Below, one piece after another: positions 9,145 through 16,832 of a stretch of 64,000 nt of DNA. The translations under genes and the position numbers were made by a program. How positions within the stretch are numbered: the stretch's first letter is position 1; every line of letters starts with the position of its first letter. The notes beneath the pieces are model-generated. The model did not search any database. It was not told the origin of the DNA and saw nothing but the letters and a program-made list of their open reading frames with translations. Source of the DNA: Pseudoxanthomonas sp. Root630 (GTDB lineage Bacteria > Pseudomonadota > Gammaproteobacteria > Xanthomonadales > Xanthomonadaceae); contig NZ_LMGY01000015.1 in assembly GCF_001427585.1 (NCBI RefSeq), positions 296,684-360,683 of the forward strand, in the 5' to 3' direction.

Positions 9145-9543
9145 ATGGCGACAGGGGATGTGCAGCAGGGTGCCGGTGGTAACGAGGCCTCGTTCCTGGA
9201 TGACGCGCGGTGGCGCCTGGTCGCCGATCGTCTGCCGCCGCTGGTACGCGCCCGCGCGCGCAACGGGGAACGTACGCGGATCTTTCTCGAAGGGGTGCTC
9301 TGGGTAGCGATCAACCGTGCGCCGTGGGGCTATCTTCCGTCCGAATACGGCGCATGGCACACCGTCTATGTGCGCTTTACCCGCTGGGTGCACGAGGGCA
9401 TCTGGGAAGACATGCTGAAGGCCTTGGCGCCGCATCCCGACCTGGCCGAACCCCTCCGTTGGCTGCTGGCCGGCTACCGCGCCACGCGCTATCCCACGCG
9501 CGGCGGACGGAACCGCATCGCATCCGTGTCCTGCGAGGACTGA
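9145..9543 (+). CDS. Stand-alone IS5-type transposase N-terminal domain protein
   Basis: A 132-residue protein with a good ribosome site (GGGAGG) before its ATG. Residues 15-95 resemble the DUF4096 domain that opens IS5-family transposases: DDARWRLVADRLPP, then LEGVLWVAINRAPWGYLP and YGAWHTVYVRFTRW. The catalytic DDE domain is absent, and it is not found in other frames downstream, where the opposite-strand symporter gene begins at once. No terminal inverted repeats or target duplication were seen. It could be a decayed insertion sequence or a domesticated DNA-binding protein; the intact frame and ribosome site favour the second slightly. Confidence 0.7.
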   Translation: MATGDVQQGAGGNEASFLDDARWRLVADRLPPLVRARARNGERTRIFLEGVLWVAINRAPWGYLPSEYGAWHTVYVRFTRWVHEGIWEDMLKALAPHPDLAEPLRWLLAGYRATRYPTRGGRNRIASVSCED

Positions 9544-9545
9544 GC

Positions 9546-9563
9546 GGCGCGGAATCCCGCGCC
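9546..9563. terminator. Hairpin between convergent genes
   Basis: GGCGCGG-AATC-CCGCGCC forms a perfect seven-base stem between the stop codons of the DUF4096 gene and the symporter gene, which converge. No T-run follows on either strand, so it may only be a weak bidirectional terminator. Confidence 0.4.
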
Positions 9564-9569
9564 ATCGCG

Positions 9570-10844
9570 TCAGGGTTCGCCGGGATGGCCTTCGATATCC
9601 GCGTCGACGGCGTCCGGTGACTGGCGCGCCACGATGCTGCTCGCGGTGAGGTCGCCGGTGACGTTGCCGGTGGTGGCGAACACATCGGGGATGGTGTCCA
9701 CGGCCAGCAGCAGGCCCAGCGGTTCGATCGGCAAGCCCATCGACTGCGTCACCGGCATCACTGTGGCCATGAAGCTGACCTGGCCCGGCAGGCCGATCGA
9801 GCCCAGGCTGATCACCACCGCCAGCGCGGCGCCGCCCGCCAGCGTCACCGCATTGAGATCGATGCCGTAGGCCCACGCGACGAAGCACGCGGCGACGATG
9901 TACTGGATCGGGCTGGTGATGCGGAACAGCGTCACCGCCATCGGCAGCACCAGTGCCGCGACCGCGCGTGGATGGCCCAGGCGGAAGCGCGCGGTTTCGA
10001 CCATCGCCGGCAGTGAGGCCAGCGAGGACTGCGTGCTGGCCGCCACCACCTGCGCCGGCAGGATGGCCTTGGCGAAAGCGAGCGGCGACTGCCGCGCGAA
10101 CACCGCCACGAGCAGGTAGCAGATCAACGTCGCGCCCAGGTACATGCCGCACTGCAGGACGATGTAGCCGGCCAGCGCGCCGATCACGCCGATGCCGGCC
10201 TGTGCGCAGACCGCGAGCACCAGCGCGAACACGCCGATCGGTGCGGCCACCAGCATCCAGCGCACGATCACGATCATGGTGTCGGCGATGCCGTGGCAGA
10301 AGGTGATGATCTGCGTGCGTCGATCGGCTTCGACGCGGGTCAGCGCGAAGCCGAAGAACAGCGCGAACACCACCACCGGCAGCATCGCGCCCTGGGCGGC
10401 GGCCATGATCGCGTTGCTCGGCACGATGGAGCCGATCCATTGCGCCAGGCCGGGCGTCTCGATCGCGCCGGCCACGGGCAGCGTGCCGTGCAGGGTCGCG
10501 GTCAGGGCCGGGCTCGGCGGCACCGCCGACAACACCAGCGGCGCGACGATGGCCGCATAGGCGGCGAACAGCGACAGCACCGCGATGAACACCACCATCG
10601 CGCGCCGCGCCACGCGACCCGACGCGGCGGCATCGCTCGCGGTGGCCACGCCCAGGACCACCAGCGACAGCACCAGCGGTACCACGGTCATCTGCAGGCC
10701 GCTGAGCCACAGCTTGCCGATCGGCTGGGCGATCGCCGCAGCGGTGCCCGCGGAGGTGGGCCACCAGTGGGCGAGGGAAAGGCCGGCGAGCGCGCCGGCG
10801 ACCAGACCGATGAGGACGCGCGCGGTGGCGCCGGGCCACCTCAT
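9570..10844 (-). CDS. Dicarboxylate/amino acid:cation symporter (DAACS family)
   Basis: A 424-residue inner-membrane protein with about eight hydrophobic helices and the re-entrant-loop features of the glutamate/aspartate transporter family. These include a serine-rich stretch (VVAASTQSSLASLP), SLGSIGLPGQ and DTIPDVFATTGNVTGDL near the C-terminus. Members import C4-dicarboxylates, glutamate, aspartate or small neutral amino acids with Na+ or H+. Its ATG overlaps the stop of the YkuD-like gene (ATGA), making it the last member of a five-gene unit. In this context, uptake of glutamate or D-amino acids from murein peptides is a reasonable guess. The substrate cannot be read from sequence. Confidence 0.88.
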   Translation of the reverse strand: MRWPGATARVLIGLVAGALAGLSLAHWWPTSAGTAAAIAQPIGKLWLSGLQMTVVPLVLSLVVLGVATASDAAASGRVARRAMVVFIAVLSLFAAYAAIVAPLVLSAVPPSPALTATLHGTLPVAGAIETPGLAQWIGSIVPSNAIMAAAQGAMLPVVVFALFFGFALTRVEADRRTQIITFCHGIADTMIVIVRWMLVAAPIGVFALVLAVCAQAGIGVIGALAGYIVLQCGMYLGATLICYLLVAVFARQSPLAFAKAILPAQVVAASTQSSLASLPAMVETARFRLGHPRAVAALVLPMAVTLFRITSPIQYIVAACFVAWAYGIDLNAVTLAGGAALAVVISLGSIGLPGQVSFMATVMPVTQSMGLPIEPLGLLLAVDTIPDVFATTGNVTGDLTASSIVARQSPDAVDADIEGHPGEP

Positions 10845-11623
10845 CGTGCGGCCTCCGGCAGTCGCCAGTCACGTGCGAGGCGCGCGTACTCCGCACGTGG
10901 CAATAGGACGAACACCGGGCGTTCCGCAGGCTGCAGCCAGCCGAACAGCGCGTCCATGGTCTCCGCGGCCATCGCGGTGCAGCCCGCCGTCGCTTCGCCG
11001 GGCGTGCGCCACAGGTGCGCGAAGATGCAGCTGCCGCCGCGCGGCGTCGCGTTCGCGTTGTGGCCGATCACCAGGCCTTCGCGGTAACGCGGGTCGCCGT
11101 TGCCGTGCAGGTCCAGGCGCATCGGTTCGGTGGAGCCCTTCGCCGCCGCTTCGCCGACCTCACGCGTGTCGACGATGCGGTTGTAGAGCGGCGAATCCGG
11201 CACGTCGATGCAATAGCTGGTGGCCTGCATCGCACGGTAGGGCAGCGCCGTGGCGCCCTTCGCGGCGTAGCCGAACGCTTCGCCCAGGGTGAACACGCCG
11301 GCGGGCGCGCGGCCGTCGCCCTCCTGCTTGCGCGGACCGGCGTCCTGCGCCGGATGCAGGCCCAGGCCCCAGGCGGCGCCGTTGCGGCCCACGGCAATGG
11401 GCGAGGCATCGCCCGCCGCACGCCACTGGCCATCCTTCCAATCGAAGCGCTGCAGCGTGCCCTGCGTGGCGTCCCAGCCGTCGGTCAGCACGAGCACCAG
11501 CTGGCGGGCATCGCGCCACGGCAGCGGCGGCGATGCCGTCGCCGGGCTGGCGCAGGCACTGGTACCGGGCAGCAGCAGGGCTGCGAGCAGGAAGGGGCGG
11601 AACACACGGTGCAGGACAGGCAT
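10841..11623 (-). CDS. Exported L,D-transpeptidase (YkuD)-like protein
   Basis: A 260-residue exported protein. The N-terminus is a signal peptide (about 1-25) ending near a cysteine, possibly a lipobox but not a strong one. The YkuD-type signature is present: an early histidine in LDLHGNG and IGHNAN, then GGSCIFAHLW and TAGCTAM with the predicted nucleophile cysteine. Such proteins cross-link, trim or anchor at the L,D bond of stem peptides. The ATG at 11623 overlaps the stop of the upstream regulator by one base (TGATG), which fixes the start. Placement between a MurR-like regulator and a transporter ties it to murein turnover; whether it acts as transpeptidase or carboxypeptidase is unknown. 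Confidence 0.8.
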   Translation of the reverse strand: MPVLHRVFRPFLLAALLLPGTSACASPATASPPLPWRDARQLVLVLTDGWDATQGTLQRFDWKDGQWRAAGDASPIAVGRNGAAWGLGLHPAQDAGPRKQEGDGRAPAGVFTLGEAFGYAAKGATALPYRAMQATSYCIDVPDSPLYNRIVDTREVGEAAAKGSTEPMRLDLHGNGDPRYREGLVIGHNANATPRGGSCIFAHLWRTPGEATAGCTAMAAETMDALFGWLQPAERPVFVLLPRAEYARLARDWRLPEAAR

Positions 11624-12477
11624 CACGACTCCAGCAGGTGATGGATGCGTTCGAGATTGAGGGCGAGCTGGCGATGCCGGCCGGGGTTCTGGCACAGCAG
11701 GACGAACAGGAAGTCCAGCAGCGATTGCAGCGAGGAGCGGTACAGCAGTTGCTCGACGTGCGGCTCGTGGTCGTGCGCGGACACGACCAGCGCCGCGTCG
11801 GCATGCGCGCGCAGCGGGTTGGCGGTGTGGCGCGTGATCGAGATGACCTTGCCTTCGAATGCCTGGAACTGCCGGCTGACCTGCGAGAGTTCGGGCAGCT
11901 TGCCGAACTCGGAGAACATCAGCAGCACGTCGCCCGGACGCGCGGCCGACAGGTTGGCCATCATCAGGATGGGATCGGCGTGCGGCACCGTCAGCAGGCC
12001 GAGCAGCGACAGCCGCATGGCGAACTCGCGCGCGAACAGGCCGTCGTCGCCGAGCCCGCAGACGAATACCTTGCCGGCGCCGTCGATCATGTCGACGATG
12101 GCTTCCACCTGCGCACGCGGATTGAGCGCGCGGGTTTCCTCCTCGGCGGCGGCCTTGCTCAGGCGCAGCCCTTCCTGCAGTCGCAGGTAGGCGTCGCCGG
12201 CGTCGTCCCGCGCCGCGACCGGCAGCGCCGCCTGGCCGTTGCCGTTGCGCCCGATCGTCTCGCCGATCGAGTACTTGAGGTCGGGATAGCCCTTGAAGCC
12301 GAACTTCTGCGCGAACTTCACCACGCTGGACTGGCTGATGCCCAGCGCGCTGGCCAACTGCTGCGAGGAGTAGTCGCGCAGCAGGTGGGCGTTGTCCAGG
12401 ATGAAGTCGGCGATGCGGCGCTCGATGGCCGACATCTGGTCGCGTTCGGAACGGATCTTCACCAAGGGCGTGGTCAT
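11623..12477 (-). CDS. MurR/RpiR-family transcriptional regulator
   Basis: A 284-residue regulator with an N-terminal RpiR-type helix-turn-helix (about 12-75, containing SSQQLASALGISQSSVVKFAQKFGFKGYPDLK). A C-terminal SIS sugar-phosphate-binding domain (about 120-260) contains KVFVCGLGDDGLFA. E. coli MurR, of the same family, senses MurNAc-6-phosphate. I chose the ATG at 12477; a TTG at 12513 would add 12 residues unlike the family. It is embedded in a murein-peptide operon and is the best candidate to bind the paired motifs at 15167-15212 and 20783-20828. The ligand is unknown and could be a murein sugar or another phosphorylated product. Confidence 0.88.
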   Translation of the reverse strand: MTTPLVKIRSERDQMSAIERRIADFILDNAHLLRDYSSQQLASALGISQSSVVKFAQKFGFKGYPDLKYSIGETIGRNGNGQAALPVAARDDAGDAYLRLQEGLRLSKAAAEEETRALNPRAQVEAIVDMIDGAGKVFVCGLGDDGLFAREFAMRLSLLGLLTVPHADPILMMANLSAARPGDVLLMFSEFGKLPELSQVSRQFQAFEGKVISITRHTANPLRAHADAALVVSAHDHEPHVEQLLYRSSLQSLLDFLFVLLCQNPGRHRQLALNLERIHHLLES

Positions 12478-12532
12478 GGCGGCAGTGTGAAGGCGGCGGG
12501 GTGGGCCTGACAACGGCAGCCGGCGGCCGGGA

Positions 12533-13630
12533 TCAACCCGGCAGCAGCTCGAGGCCGCGGATCTCGCGGATGCCCAGGCCCGGCGCGTCGGTGATTGTGA
12601 TTTCCGATTCGTTGAAGATCACGCCGCCTTCCACCGGATTGAACTGGCCCAGCGACGGGCCGTCCAGGTCGATCTTGGTGATGACGTTGGCCTTCGCGGC
12701 CGCGACCTGCACGGCCGCGGCGACGCTGACACCGGCCTCGATCATGCAGCCGATCATGCATTCCACGCCGTAGAGCGAGGCGATGTCGGCGATGCGGATG
12801 GCGTTGGAGATGCCGCCGGTCTTCATCAGCTTGATGTTGATGATGTCGGCCGCGCGCATCTTGATCAGGTCGATCACTTCGGTGGGGCCGAACACGCTCT
12901 CGTCGGCCATCACCGGCGTGTGCACGCGGTCGGTGACGTACTTCAGGCCGTCCAGGTCGCGCGCCTTCACCGGCTGCTCCAGCAGCTCGAGCACCACGCC
13001 GGCTTCCTCCAGGTTCTGCATGGCGAACACGGCCTGCTTGGCGGTCCAGCCCTGGTTGGCGTCCAGGCGCAGCAGCGCACGGCCTTCCACCGCCGAATAG
13101 ATCGCCTTGACGCGCTCGATGTCCAGGCCGATGTCCTTGCCCACCTTGATCTTCAGCGACTCGAAGCCGCGCTCCACCGCGCTGATCGAGTCGGCGACCA
13201 TCTTGTCGATGTAGTCCACGCTGATGGTGATGTCAGTGGTGATCACCGGGTCGCCGCCGCCCAGCATCTTGTAGAGCGGCGCGTCGTAGAGCTGCGCCCA
13301 CAGGTCGTAGACCGCGATCTCCACCGCCGCCTTGGCGCTGGTGTTGCGCTCCAGCGCGGTCTGGATGAGATCGGTGATGCGGTTGAGGTTGGCGATGTCC
13401 TGCCCGATCAGGCGCGGCCGGATGAACTTGCCGATCGCCTCGATGATCGAGCCGTGCGTGTCGCCGGTGATGACGGCGGTGGCCGGCGCTTCGCCGTAGC
13501 CGATGTGGCCGGTGTCGGTGTGCACCAGCACCACGATGTCTTCCACCGTGTCGACGGTGCGCAGCGCGGTCTTGAACGGCGTTTTCAGCGGCACGCGCAG
13601 CATGCCGAACCGGATGTCGGTGATCTTCAT
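12533..13630 (-). CDS. L-Ala-D/L-Glu dipeptide epimerase
   Basis: A 365-residue enolase-superfamily enzyme. The muconate-lactonising-type active site is complete: KIK at 160-162, metal ligands D190, E218 and D243, and K267 as the second catalytic base. A DLD motif at 321-323 is the hallmark of dipeptide epimerases that hold the substrate amino group. Such enzymes (YcjG in E. coli, YkfB in B. subtilis) turn L-Ala-D-Glu from murein into L-Ala-L-Glu, which ordinary peptidases can split. The start overlaps the stop of the NlpC/P60 gene (ATGA), so the enzyme making its substrate is translated immediately before it. Confidence 0.92.
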   Translation of the reverse strand: MKITDIRFGMLRVPLKTPFKTALRTVDTVEDIVVLVHTDTGHIGYGEAPATAVITGDTHGSIIEAIGKFIRPRLIGQDIANLNRITDLIQTALERNTSAKAAVEIAVYDLWAQLYDAPLYKMLGGGDPVITTDITISVDYIDKMVADSISAVERGFESLKIKVGKDIGLDIERVKAIYSAVEGRALLRLDANQGWTAKQAVFAMQNLEEAGVVLELLEQPVKARDLDGLKYVTDRVHTPVMADESVFGPTEVIDLIKMRAADIINIKLMKTGGISNAIRIADIASLYGVECMIGCMIEAGVSVAAAVQVAAAKANVITKIDLDGPSLGQFNPVEGGVIFNESEITITDAPGLGIREIRGLELLPG

Positions 13631-15099
13631 GGAGCCCCTTGGGGACGGATTCTCTGGATGGCGGTGATGCGGTCGACGGTGGACTGCTCGCTGTTGAACA
13701 TCAGCGGTTCCAGCGGGGTGACGGCGACGGAATTGAGCCGGGCGCGCACGGGGTTGCCGTCCGCGCCGCGGTAGGTGATGCCGGTGGTGTCGTGGATCGT
13801 GTAGGTGGTGCCGTTGTCGTGGCCGATCACCATCATCACGTGGCCCGGGATGTAGACCAGGTCCCCGACCTGCAGCGTGCGCAGCACGGCGAGGCGCTTC
13901 TCGTGGCTGTCGGAAGCGTCGAAGCCCACCCGCTCGAGCGCGGGGCTGACGGCCTGGGCGCTGGTGTTGCGCGGCAGGGTGATGCCCATGCTGCGATAGA
14001 CCTCGGACACGAAGCCGCTGCAGTCGCGCGTGTTGTAGCTGTGGCCCCAGCCGTAGCGCTCGCCGAGGAACTTGAACCCCTGGCGCAGCACGTTGGCGTG
14101 CGTCAGCGGCAGGTAGTCCGTCGATACGTCGGCGGTGCGCGGCAGCAGGGCCGGCAGCAGGGCCAGCGTGCCATCGGCGCGACGCACCGGCAGCTGCACG
14201 ACGTACGAGGTGTACGGATGCTGGCCGTTCACCGGCGCATCGGCGGGCCAGCCGTCGAGTACGGGCACGCGGACGCCCATGTCCAGTTGCAGCTCGGACA
14301 GGCCCGCTTCCTCCGGGTTGTAGACCGTGCGCGCGGTGGCGCCGGTGACCACCAGCGAGGGCGCGCCGCGCCCATAACCCAGGACCACGTCGCGCGCGCC
14401 TTCGGCCACGAACCGTTTCTCGATCCATGCGGCGTACAACGGGCTCACCACGAAGTACCAGTCGCCGTCGGCGCTCGCATGGGCGATGACCACGGGTGTG
14501 CCGGGGAACAGCGCGCTTTCCTGGAAGCGGTCGATGTCGGTGTCGCCACGGCTGCTGAAAACGCGTTCGCGGGTGGGGAAGGTGCGCAGGTCGGCGCGGT
14601 GCACGACCAGGCCATAACGCGCGGGCGTCTGGGCCGGGACCTGTTCCACGGCGGCATTGGCGGTGAACGATGCCAGCTGCGCTTTCGTCACGTCGCGGCC
14701 CTGTACGTCGTACAGCGTGCGGGTGGGCGTGGCGGACAGCGGCACCAGCCATTCGCGGACCTGGTCGCGCGTGAGCAAAGCGGGCACCGCGTCGAGATCG
14801 TGGACGTGGCGGTCGGACTGCACCATCTGCCGGTTCTGTGCGGCGACGCCGGCCGTGTCCAGGAGCGCGCGTTGCGGCTGGGCCAGCTTGTCGATCCAGT
14901 ACGCGGGGTCCAGATGCCGGTCTTCGACCCCGATGACGGCATGTCGCGGCAGGGGCAGGCCGGCGTCGCGCGCCTGGGCCGGTAGCGCGGTCGCCAACAG
15001 GACGGCCAGCGCCAGGGACAGCGCGCTGCCGAGGATCGCGGGTCGGCGCGTCCCGGAGGCCGGCCGAGGCACGGACCGGTGCTGCATCGCTAGGTTCAT
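13627..15099 (-). CDS. Exported SH3/NlpC-P60 murein peptidase
   Basis: A 490-residue exported protein: signal peptide (about 1-43), two SH3-like regions (about 110-300) and a C-terminal NlpC/P60 domain (about 330-450). Catalytic C360 lies in DCSGFV and H420 in GHVMMVIG. The architecture resembles YkfC-type gamma-D-glutamyl-L-diamino acid endopeptidases, which cut stem peptides between D-Glu and the diamino acid and leave L-Ala-D-Glu. The ATG at 15099 has a purine-rich site (AAGGGGAG) upstream. It is the first gene of the minus-strand operon, directly followed by the epimerase acting on its expected product. Confidence 0.9.
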   Translation of the reverse strand: MNLAMQHRSVPRPASGTRRPAILGSALSLALAVLLATALPAQARDAGLPLPRHAVIGVEDRHLDPAYWIDKLAQPQRALLDTAGVAAQNRQMVQSDRHVHDLDAVPALLTRDQVREWLVPLSATPTRTLYDVQGRDVTKAQLASFTANAAVEQVPAQTPARYGLVVHRADLRTFPTRERVFSSRGDTDIDRFQESALFPGTPVVIAHASADGDWYFVVSPLYAAWIEKRFVAEGARDVVLGYGRGAPSLVVTGATARTVYNPEEAGLSELQLDMGVRVPVLDGWPADAPVNGQHPYTSYVVQLPVRRADGTLALLPALLPRTADVSTDYLPLTHANVLRQGFKFLGERYGWGHSYNTRDCSGFVSEVYRSMGITLPRNTSAQAVSPALERVGFDASDSHEKRLAVLRTLQVGDLVYIPGHVMMVIGHDNGTTYTIHDTTGITYRGADGNPVRARLNSVAVTPLEPLMFNSEQSTVDRITAIQRIRPQGAP

Positions 15100-15166
15100 C
15101 CGCTCCCCTTCTCTGTGCCCAAGGCCTGCTGGAGTACATCACGCCATGCCGGGGCTGGTTCTGCAA

Positions 15167-15236
15167 GAATATTTATTTCTTCCGATATAAAAATCAAGAA
15201 TAAATTATTGACCGTGTGTTCAGGTCGTGTTACACA
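15167..15236 (+). promoter_or_regulatory. Promoter with paired operator-like motifs, copy 1
   Basis: TTGACC (15208-15213), a 17-bp spacer and TACACA (15231-15236) with a TG-n extension look like a sigma-70 promoter. GAATAAATTATTGAC (15198-15212), with palindromic core AATAA-A-TTATT, overlaps the -35. A second element, GAATATT, begins 31 bp upstream at 15167. The same arrangement with the same spacings occurs at 20783-20852. The upstream element also faces the divergent NlpC/P60 operon. A TGTTA-N6-TCACA sequence (15228-15243) overlaps the -10 and resembles a CRP/Clp site with one mismatch. Confidence 0.68.
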
Positions 15237-15268
15237 AATCACACCTGTCGGCCTGGGGGTTGTTCGAC

Positions 15269-16783
15269 GTGGATGCCAGCGTTTGCCAGCACTCGGTAGC
15301 AGTACGCGGCAGGCGCCGGCAGCGTCGGCTGGCCGCGTGGCTGTGCCTGGGCGGGTGGCCGATGGTACTCCTGGCACCTGGCGTGGCCGTGGCCGGCGAT
15401 CCGCTGGCCGCGATCGTCGCCGACATTGATCGGGGCCGCTTCTCCGAAGCGGACACGGCGATCACCCGGGCCTTGTCGGTCCGCGGCGTGGAGGCTTCGA
15501 AAGCCGAGGCCCTGCGGTTCCAGCGCGAGCGCATGCGCCGCATCCGCCTGGACTTCACCCTCGACGCCGCCGCCGTGCGCGAACGCATCCGCGCACAGGT
15601 GCCGGACCTGCACGAGGACGAGTTCCGGCGGTGGGACGCCGCCGGGCTGATCGAGCGGCTGGATATCGACGGCGAGCCGCGTTACTTCAACCGGTCCGTC
15701 TCCAACCTGTTCCGCGTGAGCCCGGAGGCGGCCGCCCGTCGCGCGCCGCCGGTGAAGCCGTTCGCGCAGGGGCCTTACGAAACCCTGCACCGCCACCATC
15801 GGGACGTATTGCAGATCGCGAAGGCGACGGCGTCCACCAGCGTGCTGCCCCGCCGCGTGCGCATCACCCACCGCCTCACCGTGAAGCCCGATGCCGTTCC
15901 CGCAGGCGAGACCGTTCGCGCCTGGATCCCTTACCCGCGCGCGATCGCGGGCCAGCAGGAGGCCATCGCGCTGGTGGACAGCCAACCGGCACGGCCGCAG
16001 GTCGCGCCGGAACGCGCGCTGCAGCGCACCGCCTATCTCGAGCAACCCGCGATCGCGGGCCAGCCGACGACGTTCTCGCTGACGTACGAAGTCACCGTGC
16101 ATGCGCGCCGCGTGGCGATCGATCCGGCCCGCGTGGTGCCGGCGGAGATCACGCCGGACCTCGTCCCTTTCGTGGCCGAACGCGCGCCGCACGTGCGCTT
16201 CAGCGACGACCTGCGCCGGTTCAGTGCGGAGATCGTCGGCGAGGAGACGAATCCCTACCGCATCGCGCAGAAGCTGTTCGCCGCGGTGGACCGCATTCCC
16301 TGGGGCGGCGCGCGCGAGTACTCCACCATCACCAACATCAGCGACTACGCGTTCCGCGCCGGCCATGCCGATTGCGGGCAGCAGACGTTGCTGCTGATCA
16401 CGCTGCTGCGCATGAACGGCATCCCCGCGCGCTGGCAGTCCGGCTGGGCCTACTCCGAAGACGTCGAAGGCCACGACACCATGCACGACTGGGGCGCGCT
16501 GTACCTCGCGCCCTACGGCTGGGTGCCGATGGACGTGACCACCGGCCAGCTCGCATCGGACGACCCGGCGCTGCGCTGGTTCTACCTCGGCGGGCTGGAT
16601 GCCTACCGCGTCGCCTTCAACGACGACTACTCCCGGGACTTCATTCCCGCCAAGCAGCACGTGCGTTCCGAGACCGTGGACCTGCAGCGCGGCGAAGTGG
16701 AGTGGAAGGGCGGGAACCTCTACTTCGACCAATGGGATTACCAGTTCGAATGGACCGTCCTGCCCCGGGACGGGCGCAGCTGA
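15269..16783 (+). CDS. Exported transglutaminase-like protein
   Basis: About 504 residues from the GTG at 15269. An N-terminal basic and hydrophobic segment looks like a signal peptide ending near AVAG. The C-terminal half holds a transglutaminase-like cysteine-protease fold with a plausible Cys-His-Asp triad: cysteine in HADCGQQTLLL, histidine in DTMHDWGAL and aspartate in VPMDVTTG. Bacterial members can act as proteases or amide hydrolases. An upstream GTG at 15227 lies inside the predicted -10 region, so 15269, about 26 bases after the expected transcript start, is preferred. It is followed 49 bp later by a TonB-dependent receptor and probably shares its transcript. A role in processing murein peptides before uptake is inferred from context only. 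Confidence 0.8.
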   Translation: MDASVCQHSVAVRGRRRQRRLAAWLCLGGWPMVLLAPGVAVAGDPLAAIVADIDRGRFSEADTAITRALSVRGVEASKAEALRFQRERMRRIRLDFTLDAAAVRERIRAQVPDLHEDEFRRWDAAGLIERLDIDGEPRYFNRSVSNLFRVSPEAAARRAPPVKPFAQGPYETLHRHHRDVLQIAKATASTSVLPRRVRITHRLTVKPDAVPAGETVRAWIPYPRAIAGQQEAIALVDSQPARPQVAPERALQRTAYLEQPAIAGQPTTFSLTYEVTVHARRVAIDPARVVPAEITPDLVPFVAERAPHVRFSDDLRRFSAEIVGEETNPYRIAQKLFAAVDRIPWGGAREYSTITNISDYAFRAGHADCGQQTLLLITLLRMNGIPARWQSGWAYSEDVEGHDTMHDWGALYLAPYGWVPMDVTTGQLASDDPALRWFYLGGLDAYRVAFNDDYSRDFIPAKQHVRSETVDLQRGEVEWKGGNLYFDQWDYQFEWTVLPRDGRS

Positions 16784-16832
16784 TTCCACCACCACACGAT
16801 TCAAACAACATCTTTAGCAGGAGAGAGCGGGG

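Noticed and set aside
9145-9543. Complete IS5 element
   Set aside because: No DDE catalytic domain, no terminal inverted repeats and no target duplication could be seen.
15227-15268. Upstream GTG as start of the transglutaminase-like protein
   Set aside because: It falls within the predicted -10 region and would lie upstream of the expected transcript start; the GTG at 15269 gives a normal signal peptide.
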